64,000 nt of DNA from Drosophila miranda (lineage: Eukaryota > Arthropoda > Insecta > Diptera > Drosophilidae), in the NCBI RefSeq assembly GCF_003369915.1, contig NC_046677.1, positions 23,082,913 to 23,146,912 of the forward strand, written 5' to 3'. This document shows positions 47,424 to 60,760 of this stretch, piece after piece (the stretch's first letter is position 1; each line of letters starts with the position of its first letter). The notes under the pieces were generated by a model. That model was not told the origin of the DNA and did no database searches. It saw only the letters and a program-made list of their open reading frames with translations. A program made the translations under genes and the position numbers.

Positions 47424-49901
47424 TTAGTGCGATGGTGCTCCGTAGGAGCTGCTGGGAGCGGACGGAGCTGGTGGTCCAGCCGGGGCACCGTACTCCGGTG
47501 CTGGGGGCGCAACACTGTTGGGATAGGGTCCGGTCTCCTCCTTCTGGGTCTTGTAGCGGATAAAGTACACCTCCGGCTTGCTGGGCTGTGTGGGCGCCGG
47601 CGTCGGGATGATGATCTCGGGCTGTTCCTCCGGTTTCTTCACCAGGACATAGACCAGAGTCTTCTCCTCGTTCTGCGGGTACTGTGGAATGATGGGTGCC
47701 GTGGGTGCGGGTGCGGACGGCGCCTTGATGAACACAATCTTGTAGTGCTTCTGTGGTGGTGGCACGTACAGAGGTTTCCTGCAAACAGAGAAGGAGAAAG
47801 ACAAAGAGAAAGGGAGAAAGGAGCATGAGTGACGAGTATGCAAATGTCTTTGCCCATAAATGGTGACCCCCAAAAATGGTGCAGCTGCTGTTTTTTCTGT
47901 AATCAGATGATAATAATGACAACGACTGTCACAATTAGGGCTTACATAAGGCCGTGTCTTCTGGTGCTGTGGTACTCTCCCTATGGGTACTATGGTAATT
48001 GAGGGACTTGGCTGATAATTAACTTGGAAAATCCACAGATATCACGAGAGAGAGACGGAGAGACGGAGCTTAGGTAACAATCTTAGTCACGGTTTGGCGA
48101 TCTGCGCCGTGATATCATTACCCGCTTTTGGGGTAATTAACATTGCTTTCGACTCCAAAAACGACACAAAAATGGCATTGGAGAAAACCAGAGAGGAATG
48201 GAGAAAATTGGTGAGGACTGCTGGAAACTAAAGAGAAGTCTACAGAAAACCAGAGAGTGCACTGCAGAAAGATTTACTTTGTGGCTTTCCTTCTTGAAAA
48301 TGGGCCCTCGAATGGGTTGGAAAAATACCCCTAAAAGTGTGTTGCACAAAGCCCTTTTCTCCGCTGGCTTAGGATGATTAGATGCCTCCCAGATACTTGC
48401 AACATTTGTCTTGTTGTAACACAATTATAATCGTTGGAGTGGGCGATGAATTGTGAGAGAATTGTGCATAAGTGGCGTGGATTATATGCCCATAACAATG
48501 TGAATCTCCTCCAGGCAGTGGGATAAGTGGAACACCGCAAATAAACGCGAGATCGTTTGGAGACCCACTCCCCCGCACATCACGCAAGATGTACTTTAAT
48601 GAAGGGTTTGCATAGGGAAGCGCAAAAAAGGGAAAGGGTGGGAGTGGCAGTGATGTGGCTATGATTTGTTCGAAATTTTTGTAATTGCAATATTAACACA
48701 TATCTTTTTTTGAACAATGATACCTAAATCTACTTAAAGGGAACTGTATCTGGTTGATGGTTTTGCTGGGAGAGGAGATTTTTCTGCTTATTCCAGAAGA
48801 CCTTTAATCTTTTTGTAATGAAGTTTTTCTTTGAAAATATCTGTAGCATGAAGATCTTTCCGGTTTTGGAAGCCGAAGAAAGTTATTGAAATCTTTGATC
48901 CCAATCTTAGAATTTTTGAGGGTTAAAATATGGCTACATTTTAGAGAGAAGTGTTAAGATCCTAAATATGAATATATTCTATCTTTTGTTTGCTTATATA
49001 GAATATCAAACAGGTCTTTAGCTGCCATTCATCATGAATATTATATATATTTTTGAAGTTTAAAGATTCTAGACCTTTTTTCTATTATCTTTTTTTTTTT
49101 GATTCCAATGAATTTCTAGAAGAATATTCAAGATCTCTTGAAGACAAAAAGCTAAAAGTCTGCCAAAAATGTGTAAATGTGTAAATGTGGTCATCTCTAA
49201 TTCTGAGGGATTTAATAACCCCAATCTCTACTGCTTTTGGAGACAGAGTCCCGAATAGGACTCTTCAAAGTATTGGCGGATTTTCTGTTTGATCTCTTAC
49301 CTGGGTGCCTGGTACTCTGGCTCTGGTGGTGGGACATGGACGTACACATGCTTATGCACCACCGGCGGCTGCTGGGGAGGTCCGTATTGAGGCGCAGGGG
49401 CTCCATATCCGCCGCTGGGTCCACTCGGCTGGTAGCTGCTCGATGGTGGGGCACTGTACGAGTCACGTGGGGGCTCCGGACGAGCCACCACCAAGGCGGC
49501 TAAGCCCAGGACGATCACTAACTGCAGAACAGAAACCAAATTAGAACACTGAATGGATTTTGGATGAGCAAAAAGCTAAATGAAGGATCAGACAGCTCAA
49601 AATTGTGGGATTACAGGGATCTAAGTCTCAGGAGGAGACTCAGATCCAGCTCGGAGAAGGCTTAAGATCAGAGACACACACACAATCAGATCCAAGTCGA
49701 TCGTGGATCAGACTGAGATCCCAGTCGAATGTGTCTCGTTATCTGCCAGTCGGCTCTGATTACAGCAATGGATCACACACAGATCCAAGTCGGATTCCGT
49801 CGAAAGAAGATTCACAGACACACAGATCCACTGAGGATCGTAGCCGATTCTGATGCTGATGCTGGTTGATGGATCAAACGTACCACACAACTGGACTGCA
49901 T
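47424..49901 (-). CDS. TwdlE: Tweedle-family cuticular protein (DUF243)
   Basis: Three coding exons on the minus strand: 49901-49884 (six residues, MQSSCV), 49521-49301 and 47778-47424. They give 197 aa. The tiny first exon completes a signal peptide (LVIVLGLAALVVA then RPEPP). The Tweedle domain has its usual four blocks: KHVYVHVPPPEPE, KHYKIVFIKAPSAP, KTLVYVLVKKPEEQPEI and KPEVYFIRYKTQKEE. Flanking Pro/Gly/Tyr/Ser-rich segments end SSSYGAPSH, typical of secreted cuticle proteins. Tweedle proteins are incorporated into larval and pupal cuticle and affect body shape. Having a minimal first exon carrying the start of the signal peptide is common in insect cuticle genes. The second intron is about 1.5 kb. 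A TATA box lies about 170 bp upstream. Neighbouring CG14535 is the expected Muller B neighbour. Confidence 0.95.
47779..49300 (-). other. TwdlE: TwdlE intron 2
   Basis: A 1,522-bp intron with donor AG|GTAAGA and acceptor TTTGCAG. It contains a GAGA tract (CACGAGAGAGAGACGGAGAG near 48043). No nested gene seen. Confidence 0.6.
49522..49883 (-). repeat. TwdlE: TwdlE intron 1 with reiterated AGATCCA motifs
   Basis: Within this 362-bp intron CAGATCCAAGTCG occurs twice almost exactly, with further CAGATCCA and GGATCA copies on both strands, many separated by CACACA. Confidence 0.55.
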
Positions 49902-50071
49902 TTTACTGGAAGTTTTCGATTATATCCGTTTCTCGGTGCGTTTCGTTTCGTTGCGTTTTGCGTTTGCGGATTTTGTCACTGATCTTGTGGGGATGTTGGA
50001 GCTTATAGTCGGAGTTGGAGTTCGTTTGACGCGGAACCTCTTACTGCATGCCACAACGATTGTTGCAGTTT

Positions 50072-50079
50072 CTTTTATA
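50072..50079 (-). promoter_or_regulatory. TwdlE: TATA box of TwdlE
   Basis: TATAAAAG on the minus strand lies 171 bp upstream of the ATG, placing transcription start near 50045 where GCAGTAAG could serve as initiator. Confidence 0.65.
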
Positions 50080-53000
50080 GTGGCGCAGCGCGTGAAATAA
50101 AAATTAAGTAAAAATAAAGGCGACGTTGACGTCGACGAAGACGGCAGCAACGACCAAGACCACGACGCAGCTTTTGCTGCTGCTGTTGTTAATGTCGCTG
50201 TCGCTGTCGCTGTCGCTGCCTCTGCTGGTGCCTTCTGTGCTGCCTCTGTTACAGCTGTATGCTGGCTGCTGTTTCTTCCTCTGCTGGCTGAGCGGTTGGC
50301 AAAGAGCTTGGCAGCGCTTAACCATGAAGAAATTCCAGGCAGCGCCACAGTTAGAGAGTCATCTCTGTTTGCTCTGCCTCTGCCGCTGTTACTCCTAGCT
50401 GCGACTGCGACGGCAGCAGAGGCAGCAGCAGCAGCTGCGACGCCTGCTGACCGTTTCTTCGGCTTTTGGTTTTTTCCTTCTTTCAATTACCTTTTTCTCT
50501 CCCTCCGTCTCTGCCTCCTTCTTGTTTTTTTTTTGGCACAGAGGGCGCTCTGTGGATTCCATATGCAGTTCAAGGCGAACCCTAGATTCTTTATGGAGGG
50601 GGTCAAGATCATTAAAGATGGCATAGGGTTTCATCCGATCAGTACACTTCAAATGGGTATTAATCTACTATCTAAAATCCTACATAAAGAAAAAAAACAA
50701 AGGAATTTATAAAAAAGAACTATCGAAAAAGAGATTTCGGTTTAATCTTAGTTTCAGATATCATAGGTCTAGAATCAAAAGATCTTTTTTGATCTAGGAA
50801 AACCCTATGTAATAATATAAAATATATAACATAAAGAATAGAATAAGTTTAGAAACCAATCGAATAGTCCATCAATGGATCTTAACATGTACCATACCTA
50901 CATATATCCAATTAGTTTAAGAAAGTCTTTCTCACTGGAGAAATGCAAAAATTTCGAATAAAATAAACAAGTCTTTCCAACCATAGCCTCGTAAATCCAA
51001 TCTCGTAATACATTTGCTTCAGGAAAAGTTGGTGCTATGCTTCCTATGTGGAAATGTTTTCCGTTTTAACCAACATAAAGCTAAGAAATAAATATTTTCT
51101 AGACAGATACTTTGTGTACTTTATTTTATAATATTTTTCATAAGAATTGCCAATCTCCTCGCGATTGTAGTATTCCCCCAAAGAGTATTTCGCCATTGAA
51201 TTAATCCCAAAAAAACAGCAGCCTTTCCTGTTTCCCACTTCTCTCTTCTCCCTCCACAACTCTTTTGTTTTTCTCGTTATAGAGATTGCATACATCCATA
51301 GTTATTTTTGGTCATTTAGAGGATTCAATCCAAACCAATCCGTAATGTTTTCTTGCTGCTTCGCAACCAACGCGATCGCTGGACGAACGCTTTGCTTGAA
51401 TCGGATCGTGTCGTATCGTATCGTATCGTGTCGGATCGTGTAGCACGATTCACTTTCAATTTCAATGGATGGTGGGATGTGGATGTGGATTCACTCTCAT
51501 CTGAAGTTAAACGAGTGGAAGGGGGTGGCCAGTAGACGGGGCTCCTGTGCTCTGGACTGGGACTGCGATAGAGATGGGGGTCTGGAGATTGGGGTCTGGG
51601 GATTGGTACTCGAGTCTGGTGTGGTTTTATTTCATTTCTTCATGCTCTTTCGGTCTTTTGTTTTTTTTTCACTCAACTTCTTTCTGTGTTATGGGGTGCT
51701 GTTTGTTATTATTGTTATTGTTACTGTTACTGTTACTGTTAGTACGCGTACTGTTTTGCCGGTGTACCCTGGAATTTGTAGAGCTTAGAGGGTGTATTGC
51801 ATTCCTGAAAATGCATCAACACGCCACATTTGGCTGTGTCCAAGATGAAATTTGTAATAAGATGACGTCTTCCGCTGTGGGGAGGACCATCCACTCTCTC
51901 ACGGCGCTCAGAGAGACAAGCGCTAGAAAGAGATAGCAAAAACTCAAAAAGGTTGAGTTTTCATACCAGAAGGTCATGGAAAAAACTTTGTTCTCTCCTC
52001 AATCCTTCGGACCTTTAGGAATTTTAGTTTTAAATATGCAAAACTGATTTTCGCAGATTAAACGTAGCCCAAATGGTTTCCCCTGACTATCCAGGGTATC
52101 AAATTGGTCAAGACTTGCAAACTCTAGTGATTCTCTTGTGTTTGCTGTTGTAATTGGTGTCCGCGTTTTGGCCACGAACCATCATAATGAGCTTCACGCT
52201 CTTGTTGTTGGGTTTGTTGGGGCATTTGCCCCCATCTGCAACCTTCCATCTCCCGAGCTCCCGAACTCCCCGAATGCGCCGTGCAACTCCACAAACATTT
52301 CATTTAATGTTTTTTCTTTGCAATATTTTGAATTTGGAATTTCTTTAATTTGTTTTTTCTCATGTTTTTTCTTGTAGCAATAATTTACACCTCTTTTTGG
52401 CGTTGGGGCATGACAATTTCTGAGGAAACAAACAGCAAATTATGATTAGCAAAATATTTTGTAATGTTTTCCATAGGTTCATGGCCCCCTCTGCCTGGCC
52501 TGTGCAGTGGATTGGGAAAAGATTTATGCACATAATCTATAAATGGCAATCAGAGTCTGTATTTTGCATTCGTCTCTGATTCCGATCCTCTGCGGGGGGG
52601 AGGCGCCACTCCTGGACCGAATCTGCAGCAATCTGCTGCCGGAATTTGATGAAATGGCATAATCAGTGTGTGGCCAGCGGCGCCAAACGGAGGAGCCGCA
52701 GCCACCAACACCAACACCAATACCACCTCAATGATAGTGCAACAGTCGGGCAGTCCCAAGAGACTGTCACTTTTCCTCGATGGCATCATTTATAATGCCG
52801 TCGGCTAAATGGCAACTTTTTTTGTTGATTTTGTTGTTCATCTTCGGTGGGTGTCTCGTGCCTCCTGCAACAGATTGCATTTCCTTAATTTTCAACGCTC
52901 ATCTTTCACATTCAAAATCAACCTCCTCATCATCATCATAATCATCGTGTGGCTATGGCTGTGGCTGTTGTTGTGCTTGTGGTGTGGCTGTGGCTGAGTA

Positions 53001-54389
53001 AATTATGCTGGATGCATCAAGGTGGAACAGGTGCAGGTTCAGTTTTAGTTGCAGTTGCAGTTGCAGTGGATCCTCTGGGGAAATCTTCAGGCTTGAGGCA
53101 TATGCAAATATCTAATGGATATCGAAATGGATTCATGTGGCAACCCTTGACATTCTTTGGAGGAAATCGAAGCATGCTTTGGGTTGCAAAAGAGAAATGG
53201 ATTGAAAGTTCAACTTCCTGGAGGAAAAATATGGCATACGTTAATTCGTCTATGAATGCATTGAAAGACATTTAAAAAAAAAGATAAATAACTTGGAGGA
53301 ATGTTCCTTTGAATTTAGATACTTTCTTGTAAAAACTACAGGAAAGTTACCCATCTAAAAAAACTTGGTTATAATAAATTTAATAAATAGATAGATAGAT
53401 GTATAATAATAGTTATACTTCAATTACGAATATCTCTTTGAAATCTTTTTGTACCTCTAAGATCTGGTAAATATGATAGATAGAATTGGCGGAATATTTC
53501 GTAAAATATTTACAATATTTCCTGCCACATTTTTAATATTTTTTTGGAAATTTAAAAACAATTTGTGTTTGTTTCAGTAGCCGCATTCTTCAATACATTT
53601 TTGCACTTCCCAAAATGACTGTCACATCCCCGAAAAGGGAGGGGCAGTGGCAGGGGCAAACCTACTCCATATGCATGAGCAAATTATGCCACTATTTTTA
53701 ATGAATCTGCAGCTGCCATTGCCATGCCACAACGATTCTGAGGCATATAATCAGCGAACGACAAGGCATCTTTCTGCTTTCTCCATGGTCCACGACACAC
53801 TCCACTCCACTCCAGTCCACAACTTGAGCTCCGATTCCAGCTCTGCGCTGGGAGCCATCTACACCTTTGGCAGAGCGCAAAATACTAATTATTATATATT
53901 GTATTGTATTGTATCTTTTCTTCTGTGTGTGGACTTTATGTAACACAGAGTCAAAACCGACAGAGAGCACCATTTAAATGATATTATATTTACATAAAGA
54001 GGCAAAACAATTATGATTTCGTTTTACAAAAGATGAAAGATACAAAAGTCACAAACGGAATGGGCACTTGGTGGCCGAGTAGGTACTTAATGGGTTCCGC
54101 ATTGACAGGGGAAGGGATTGGTTATTGGAATGGGGATTGGGGGATGGGGAATCTTTCTCTCCCTCTGGTGGGTGCCACTTTTCAGTGTTTAATTTGTCAA
54201 GAGTTGCACTTGAAGTACGTGAAAGTGAATTGAGATAGATGGGAATCTTTTCCCCAAAAGATCTTCAACCAGAAAAAGAAAGAGATGTGCTTGCATAAGG
54301 CTCTTTGGTCGTATCCCATGGATACACATATGTATGTGTATGTATCTTTGGGCAGAGATCTAGTTAAGACTGCATTGAAAATGATTTCT
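50080..54389. other. Intergenic region, TwdlE to Proct
   Basis: No gene recognised. It contains GTCGCT repeats at 50187-50218, (TTACTG)n near 51720-51738, a single arm of the foldback element at 51857-51945, GGCTGTGGCTGT-type sequence at 52950-53000 and AT-rich stretches. Confidence 0.45.
51857..51945. repeat. Dispersed copy of the foldback-element arm
   Basis: Shares CCGCTGTG, GAGGACCATCCACT, CTCAGAGA, ACAAGCGCT and AAAGAGAT in the same order as 31585-31665. Confidence 0.6.
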
Positions 54390-54395
54390 TTATTG
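54390..54395 (-). promoter_or_regulatory. Proct: Candidate polyadenylation signal of Proct
   Basis: AATAAA on the minus strand about 1.9 kb past the stop codon. Sequence between holds several T-rich tracts. A nearer signal may be used instead. Confidence 0.3.
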
Positions 54396-56304
54396 TTGTT
54401 TAAGTAATAGCCACGAAGCCACGTGAGTTAACAACAATTTAATGTACATTTATATAGATATAACAATAATAATAATTAATAATAGTAGGTAATAATACAG
54501 TATATAAGTATCGCGTATAAACGGGGCCTGCGCTCTTGTATAATATATTGTGTACATATATATATATATATATCTCTTTTATATGAAATCCCATTAAAGT
54601 TTTCGTTTTGGGCCCATCTTCGTGTGGAGGTCACACGGCCGGCCCAGAGCTCCGGTTTTAGTGGAGGTTAGTTGGGGAGTACTATAATTTATAAATATAT
54701 ATCTTCATATGCCCCACGACTCCAGCCTTAGCCTTGGGGGCCCATTAAAACTCCAGTAAAATATTTACAATTGACTTTGCTTCTTCTTCTTTTTTTGTAG
54801 TAATTTTTGTCTCTTTTTTTAGGGGCTGCGTGTGCGAAAAAAACAAACTTGAAAATCCGCTCTTAACCTAGACCATAAATGGGGAATACAATACTCGTAT
54901 TTATTTGTTGTGAGGGATTAAGGGATTGTTCTACATATATATATAGTAGGTAGGTACATAGGTACATTTTTTGTCGCCTTGGGATTACCCAAAAAAGTTT
55001 AAAATTATTGTTCTAGCATAGGAACTGCATTTGTCCTTTCATTTTTTTTGTTTTCGGTTTTTTGTTTTTGTTTTTTCGTGTTTGTTTTTGTGTGTTTAAA
55101 CCAGTGTTTATCAGCTGTTGCCTTTCGCATTTAAAAACCTTTGAGTGTTGATTCGTTTTGGGGGTGTACCTTTTGGGTTTCTGGGGAGGATGGGTGAGGG
55201 GAAAAGGTGTTGTAAACGAATGGGAATCGAATGGTAAAGTTTTTCAGAGAGCAGTGCTATGGGAATAGTTGAATGTTTTGCTGCCATTGAGAAAGGGTTG
55301 TTTGAAGAACATTCAAGTGGTCACTTTTTCAAAAGTTGTAAAGAGAATAATAACTAATACGACCTTTAAGGAAAAGGATACTCTGAAGTCATGTTTAATC
55401 TGAAACAAAATAGTGTTTTGGTTTTTAAAGAAAATTTTTGGCATTAGAAATGCTTTCATTTGCTATCCAAAAATGCGGGTTAAAACAATAAAGGAGATTT
55501 TTAAGTGTTTAGAATTTTTTCAAATACCTAATTTAAAAAATTTAAATAAATTGTAAAAACAAAATTACTTTTACTTAAACAATTTGTCAAAAGTGGTTTT
55601 CAAACCATTCAAAAATAGCTTAAGTATGGAAAATTGTTCAAACAGTATTTCAAAACGGAACAGAAATAAAATTAAAACAAATAAAATATTTAAATCACCT
55701 TCCAGAATGTTTAAATGTTAAAAGTATACTCCACAGATCCTCAAAGTTTTTTAGAATTGTGAAAAACGTTTGAAAAAGGTTCAAAATGGTGAAAATACTT
55801 CAGAAAGATTTAAAGTACCAGGAAAATGGTCCTTATAAAAGGTGCAAACTAGCATAAAATGGTTGAAAATGTCTCAAAAGCCATTCAAATGGTTCATAAG
55901 GGCTTAAATATACTTGAAAGTATTAGCAAGTGGTCCTGAAGGGTTTCCCTAACTCCATTTAGTTGCCCATTTTCATGAATTTTCACAGATTTTCACACAT
56001 TTCCTTTTTTGGGTTGCCATGGGGTCTGTAATCCCTTGACCATTTCCTCTTAAGCTCTGCCCTCTTCTGTAGTACTTCCCTGCCCCATCTCCTTCTCTGT
56101 ACACGATGTGCTCTGCCATCATCCAATTCTATGTACAGTGTGCTCTGCCCCACGGACTCCCCTTTCTGCCATTCTTCTGCCATTCAAAAACTGTTTCATT
56201 CACAAAAACATTTCCCCCCACATTCTCCCCCCTGTAGACCCATTCCATTGTCGTCGTGGTGTCGTGTGGTCGTCAGGTCGTCAGGTGCTTGTTGAGATTC
56301 CCCT
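54396..56304 (-). other. Proct: Possible long 3' UTR of Proct
   Basis: No ORF of interest. AT-rich with repeated (AT)n near 54560-54573. Assignment to Proct rests only on position and orientation. Confidence 0.3.
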
Positions 56305-59300
56305 CTAATAGCGTCCATAGTTGGGTCCCATACGGGGGGCATCTCCGCCCAGCTCGTCCAGGGCACCCATGGCGCTTAGTTTTTGGAGCCAGGCGGCATT
56401 CGAGTTGCCGTTGGATACGCGTGGAATGTTGCCGTTGCTGCTGCCACCAGCCGTGCTGCTGCTGCCGCTGTTGGCCTCATTGTGCAGACGCAAAAGTGGG
56501 TGTTGTTGGGGCATCGTCTGCTGCTGCTGTTGCTGCTGCTGCTGTGGGTCCTCATTGCTCAACTCCAAGATCTGCAAAGAGATGGATGGAAAGAGTTAAA
56601 CTTGGAGTTGGAGTGTTGTTATGGTTGTTATAATTATCGTATAGTTGCTGTTGTTAACACAGATCGCCCCCCGAGACACACAAGGGGCGGTGGGGGTCTT
56701 TGATGGTGTCTTATGGCAGTTATTTCAAAAAAACCTTTTGAAATCTTCATTTATTCAACGTGGGAAGTTCGTCACAGGTTTTTCGTGTTTATTTTTAGGT
56801 TTTATTTTGTATACCCTCAAAGGCCCCGTATAGTACCTGATTTTATATTTATATTATACATATAAATATTATTTTGTGCAAAAAATTTAAAATTTTAAAA
56901 ACTCTTAACTATATTTTAATTAATAGAATAAGAATAAAAACAAACAATAGATGCGTTTAGGATTTTTACGTTTTCGAAGATGATTATTGTGTGTTACACT
57001 TCGAGAACAGAAAATTTATTCGAAATGTTTAAAGACTTCCCAAGGTTTTCGTTCCGAGGCCCAACAATTGTCTACATTTCAAGACATTGTTTTCGATATA
57101 AAATAAAGTATTCTACAAAAACTTTTTTGTGTGTTTTTTATGTAACTAAAAGATATAATATTTTTTTATGTTTTCATTAAGTTTATCCTCCAAACTTTAA
57201 GAGTATTTTGAACTTCGTCTTGTCTTAATTGTTTCGTTCATTTTCGGACTCTTTTTGTTTTGAATTTTTAAATTTTTTGGCGCATCATTAAATTGAATGA
57301 ACTTTATCTGTAACGAACGAGGCAGCGGGGGGTATGTCTCCTCTCTGATGATCAGCTCTGAAAAATATGTGTTAATGGGGGGTATTGTCGTGTAATTATC
57401 AGCGAACCGACAGCCATCCGACAACCTCTTTCTTCTGGCTACCGCTCGTCGCATCGCATCGCATCGCATCTCTGGAGAAGAAGAGAAGATCATCTTTTGG
57501 CGTATCTTTTTGTATCTTTCGCGAATGCCGAATGATGCGATGCGATGCTGCCGTTGAGTTGATGATGTGTGAAAAAACCTAAAACAATTTCGCGCCAAGT
57601 AATTATATTATTGCTAATTTGAAAAAGGCCGAAAAACAAAAATCAAAAACAGAAAACAGAAATACCAGTAGATGGTTGTTTTTTTCGACTACTTTCGAAG
57701 GTTTTCCCCTCCTTTTTGACTCCTTTTAAAACGCTAATGGTTAATGGTCGAGCGGCGGCACATAAGGAAGCAATGATGACTCTGCAACAGGGAACAGGCG
57801 GAGTGGGGCATATCTCTACAGAGGGTTGAGTATGCTTAGGGTTGGTGGGTGGCAGCAGCTGGGTGTTTCCCCCCTCTCTCTGTCTTTATTAAAGACTCTC
57901 CTCATCGTCTGGCACTTTTTGGACAGTTTAATTTGAGAGTTGTCGTTAAGTGAAAAGTTATGTGATTTCCTTTTCGAGTTGTGTTTCGTTGTGTTGTGTC
58001 TCTCAGTCCCTTCGATTCACAGCCTCTATATCTGTCTGTCTGTGCATTCCATCTGTTTCCCTCTCGGTTTTCGGCCAAGGATTGGAACTGGAGATGGAAG
58101 ATGGTTAGCAAATAAACAGCTGCCTTTGGGGTTTGGAGGGGGGAGTCCATGGGTAAGACGGGGGTGTCTCTGGGTTGATCCATGGTTAAAGGGGGGTATC
58201 TCTGCCTACGGGGTGATATCTGTGGGTAATAACTTTAGATGGGTTGCGAGTGCGAGTGTGACAAGTGTTGGAATCAATTTTGCAATTAAATTGTTTTGGA
58301 AATACTTTTGCAATTGCCAAGGCGAAAACTTTTACGATATTAATCTTGTCTTTTCTTCCGTGATTCATTGTATTAGTTTTTGAATATAAATTCCCAAGTA
58401 ATTTCTTGAGAAACACCCAAAAATGTCTACCCTTTTTGCCTGAATTCCTTGGAATAAATCATCCGAAATGTGACCTTAAATGTTTATTTTATAAACTCCT
58501 AATTATAGAATTATAAAGTTTTCCCAGCCTGGCTTTTATTAACTAATGAAATAACCATCTAATAACTCAAGAGCATTATGAAACTGTCATTGCTCTCACA
58601 GAAAGTGCTTTGGGGAATTCCCTTTCGACTTGCCCATTCGAGGGGGAGACCATCCCCTACTATGCCAACTCATCCCCTAGTATTCTTAAGCATCTCATGC
58701 TCTGTTCTGACATGTTCTGACATCCTGGCTGTCACAGGCAATAAGCCAAAGGCTAAACTTTGTTTGTTGTCTCACGATGTTTGGTCTATAGTACTCTTGG
58801 TCTCTGTTGTCTCTTGTCTCTCAGGTTCAATGCATTATTGTGTGTCAAGTGTTTTTCCATTTTCCTCAGTTGGTTTTTCCCCCCTCTTGCCCCATTTGTC
58901 GTGACTTGTCTCCGATGTGACGTAGAGAAGTCAACCTTCATCATCGGCAGACGCCAGCCAGCAGACCGGCAGACCAGACCAGACTCAGACCACGTCATCG
59001 TCATTATTTGCTATTTGACATTTGATTTCCCTTTTCTTTTTTTTTTGCTACAGTTTTGTTGCCTTCTTTTTGTGGATATTTGCTGCTTCTTTTGGCCAAG
59101 TTTGTAGATATTTGCTGTTGCTTTTGGCCAAGTATGGTCTTGGTCTGCTCTTGGTCTTTGTCTGCGTCGCACGTCAGCGATTTATCGATTCGCAGTGGGG
59201 CCATGACTCAGAAAATGAGGGGTTTCTGAGTGCTACAGATTGTGTGCTGCAGCATGCAAACAGTTGCAGGTTGCGGATTGCAGGTTGTTTTGTGGCAGTC

Positions 59301-60760
59301 TGCAGCTGCACATCCACATTTATTTAAGTGGGGCTCCTCTGCACACACTCCTCCTTCTCCCCGTCTCCCCTTTAACCATTTAAGCCGCATTTTTGTGTTT
59401 TGGTTGCGAAAAAGAACAGGAAACTGCGTGGAAAAAAAGAAAAAATTAAATAACAGCAGCAGCAGAGCAGCAGTGGCGGTGGCAGAGCAGCAGCAGCGGC
59501 GCTGCGTCTCCAAAAATATTGTGCAAAAGATGAGAAGCAGCCAAAGTGTTGGCCAAGCCGACAGATTGTTGGGGGATTGTAGCCGAGCAGGCTTCTCCTC
59601 TCCATGGGAAGACCAGACCCCAGACCAGACCAGAGACCCCTCTTTAAGAGGCTTGCGAAATATGTAAAAATATTTCTGAAATGGTTTGCAGCAGCAGCAG
59701 GAGGGGCAAAAGTGGGTCTTCGATAAGCAGGAGTCACCAGGGAGGGACAGAGGGACACCCGTAACCTTATACCTCGATGATATACCATCCGATGACGTAA
59801 CCCATCCATTCCATTCAATTCCACTCGGAACCCAACAAAAAAAGGAAAAGAAAAGAAGCACCAAACCATCTCGAAAAACGAAAACAAAAACAAGTCGAAA
59901 ATAAAACCTCAATAATTGGCGACATAATTGCAACTTAATACCACGCTTTAACCCGCTTTGTTGTTGCTTCGTTCGGGTCTCTGTCTCTCTGTCTGTCTGT
60001 GTCGATGGGCACTCTTTTCATTTTCATTTTCATTTTCATTTAGTTAATTATATTGACAACACAGCAGCACAGCAGCAGAGCAGTGGCACCACCGATGCCC
60101 AAAAATGCCAATGCACAAAACTGAACTTCGGGGGGCATGCACAGACACAGACACAGAAGACCCCCCTGCACCAATCACACAGATGTAAAGATGTACACTC
60201 GAAAAAATTTCATTAAAATATTGAAAACGGATACTATTCTGAATAAAATATAACAATTTAATAGAATATAATTCTAAATGAATCCCTTCGTTTTTTACAA
60301 CAATAGTTTGAAGAGTTTCTTTGTAGAATTTTTCTTTTCCGAATTTTATGTCGATTTATAATTGGTATTCAGATATTGACATTATCTGGGTCCGATCGGA
60401 TCATTATTAAAGCTTGAAGGAATAAATGAAATCTCATTCTCTCCCTCTCTCTCGCACACACACTCTTCCTCGAGCAGTATGCCTCCGGGTATGAAATTTC
60501 TTTCAGTGTATTCCCACAGCTTTAGCTTCGGCTTCAGTGCATTAACTGTAGTTACCGCTACGAATGGCATGTCATGGCATGGCTTGGTATGGTACATGGC
60601 TCACCTGCAGCATCAGTTCACGCAACTTGTCCAAATCATCGCCGTGCGACCTTGTGGGCAGGTAACGGCCGTCGACCATCTGCGGGGGAATGGCCAAAAG
60701 CAGGAGCAGCAGCCATACAAGCCACCTGTGTCCCTGCCTCAGATTCAGGCCCATTCCCAT
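56305..60760 (-). CDS. Proct: Proctolin neuropeptide precursor
   Basis: Two coding exons on the minus strand: 60760-60605 (52 codons) and 56571-56305. They join CTGCAG|GTGAGC to TTTGCAG|ATC and give 140 aa. Residues 1-28 form a signal peptide (WLVWLLLLLLAIPPQ, ending MVDG). The pentapeptide RYLPT, proctolin, follows at once, so signal peptidase itself should create the N-terminus and processing at the following Arg frees the C-terminus. The rest of the precursor (SHGDDLDKLRELMLQ then ILELSNEDP, a Gln run, then RVSNGNSNAAWLQKLSAMGA and GPNYGRY) has no further RYLPT copy. Proctolin is a myostimulatory peptide that acts through a G-protein-coupled receptor on visceral and skeletal muscle. A 4-kb intron separates the exons. 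Confidence 0.97.
56572..60604 (-). other. Proct: Proct intron
   Basis: A 4-kb intron with simple repeats, including (TTTTCA)n at 60017-60043 and CATCG repeats near 57450. No nested gene recognised. Confidence 0.6.
60017..60043. repeat. (TTTTCA)n short tandem repeat
   Basis: Four and a half units of TTTTCA. Confidence 0.85.

Noticed and set aside
49920-50486. 188-codon minus-strand Ala/Thr/Ser-rich ORF upstream of TwdlE
   Set aside because: Spans the TwdlE TATA box and GTCGCT repeats; low-complexity, no domain.
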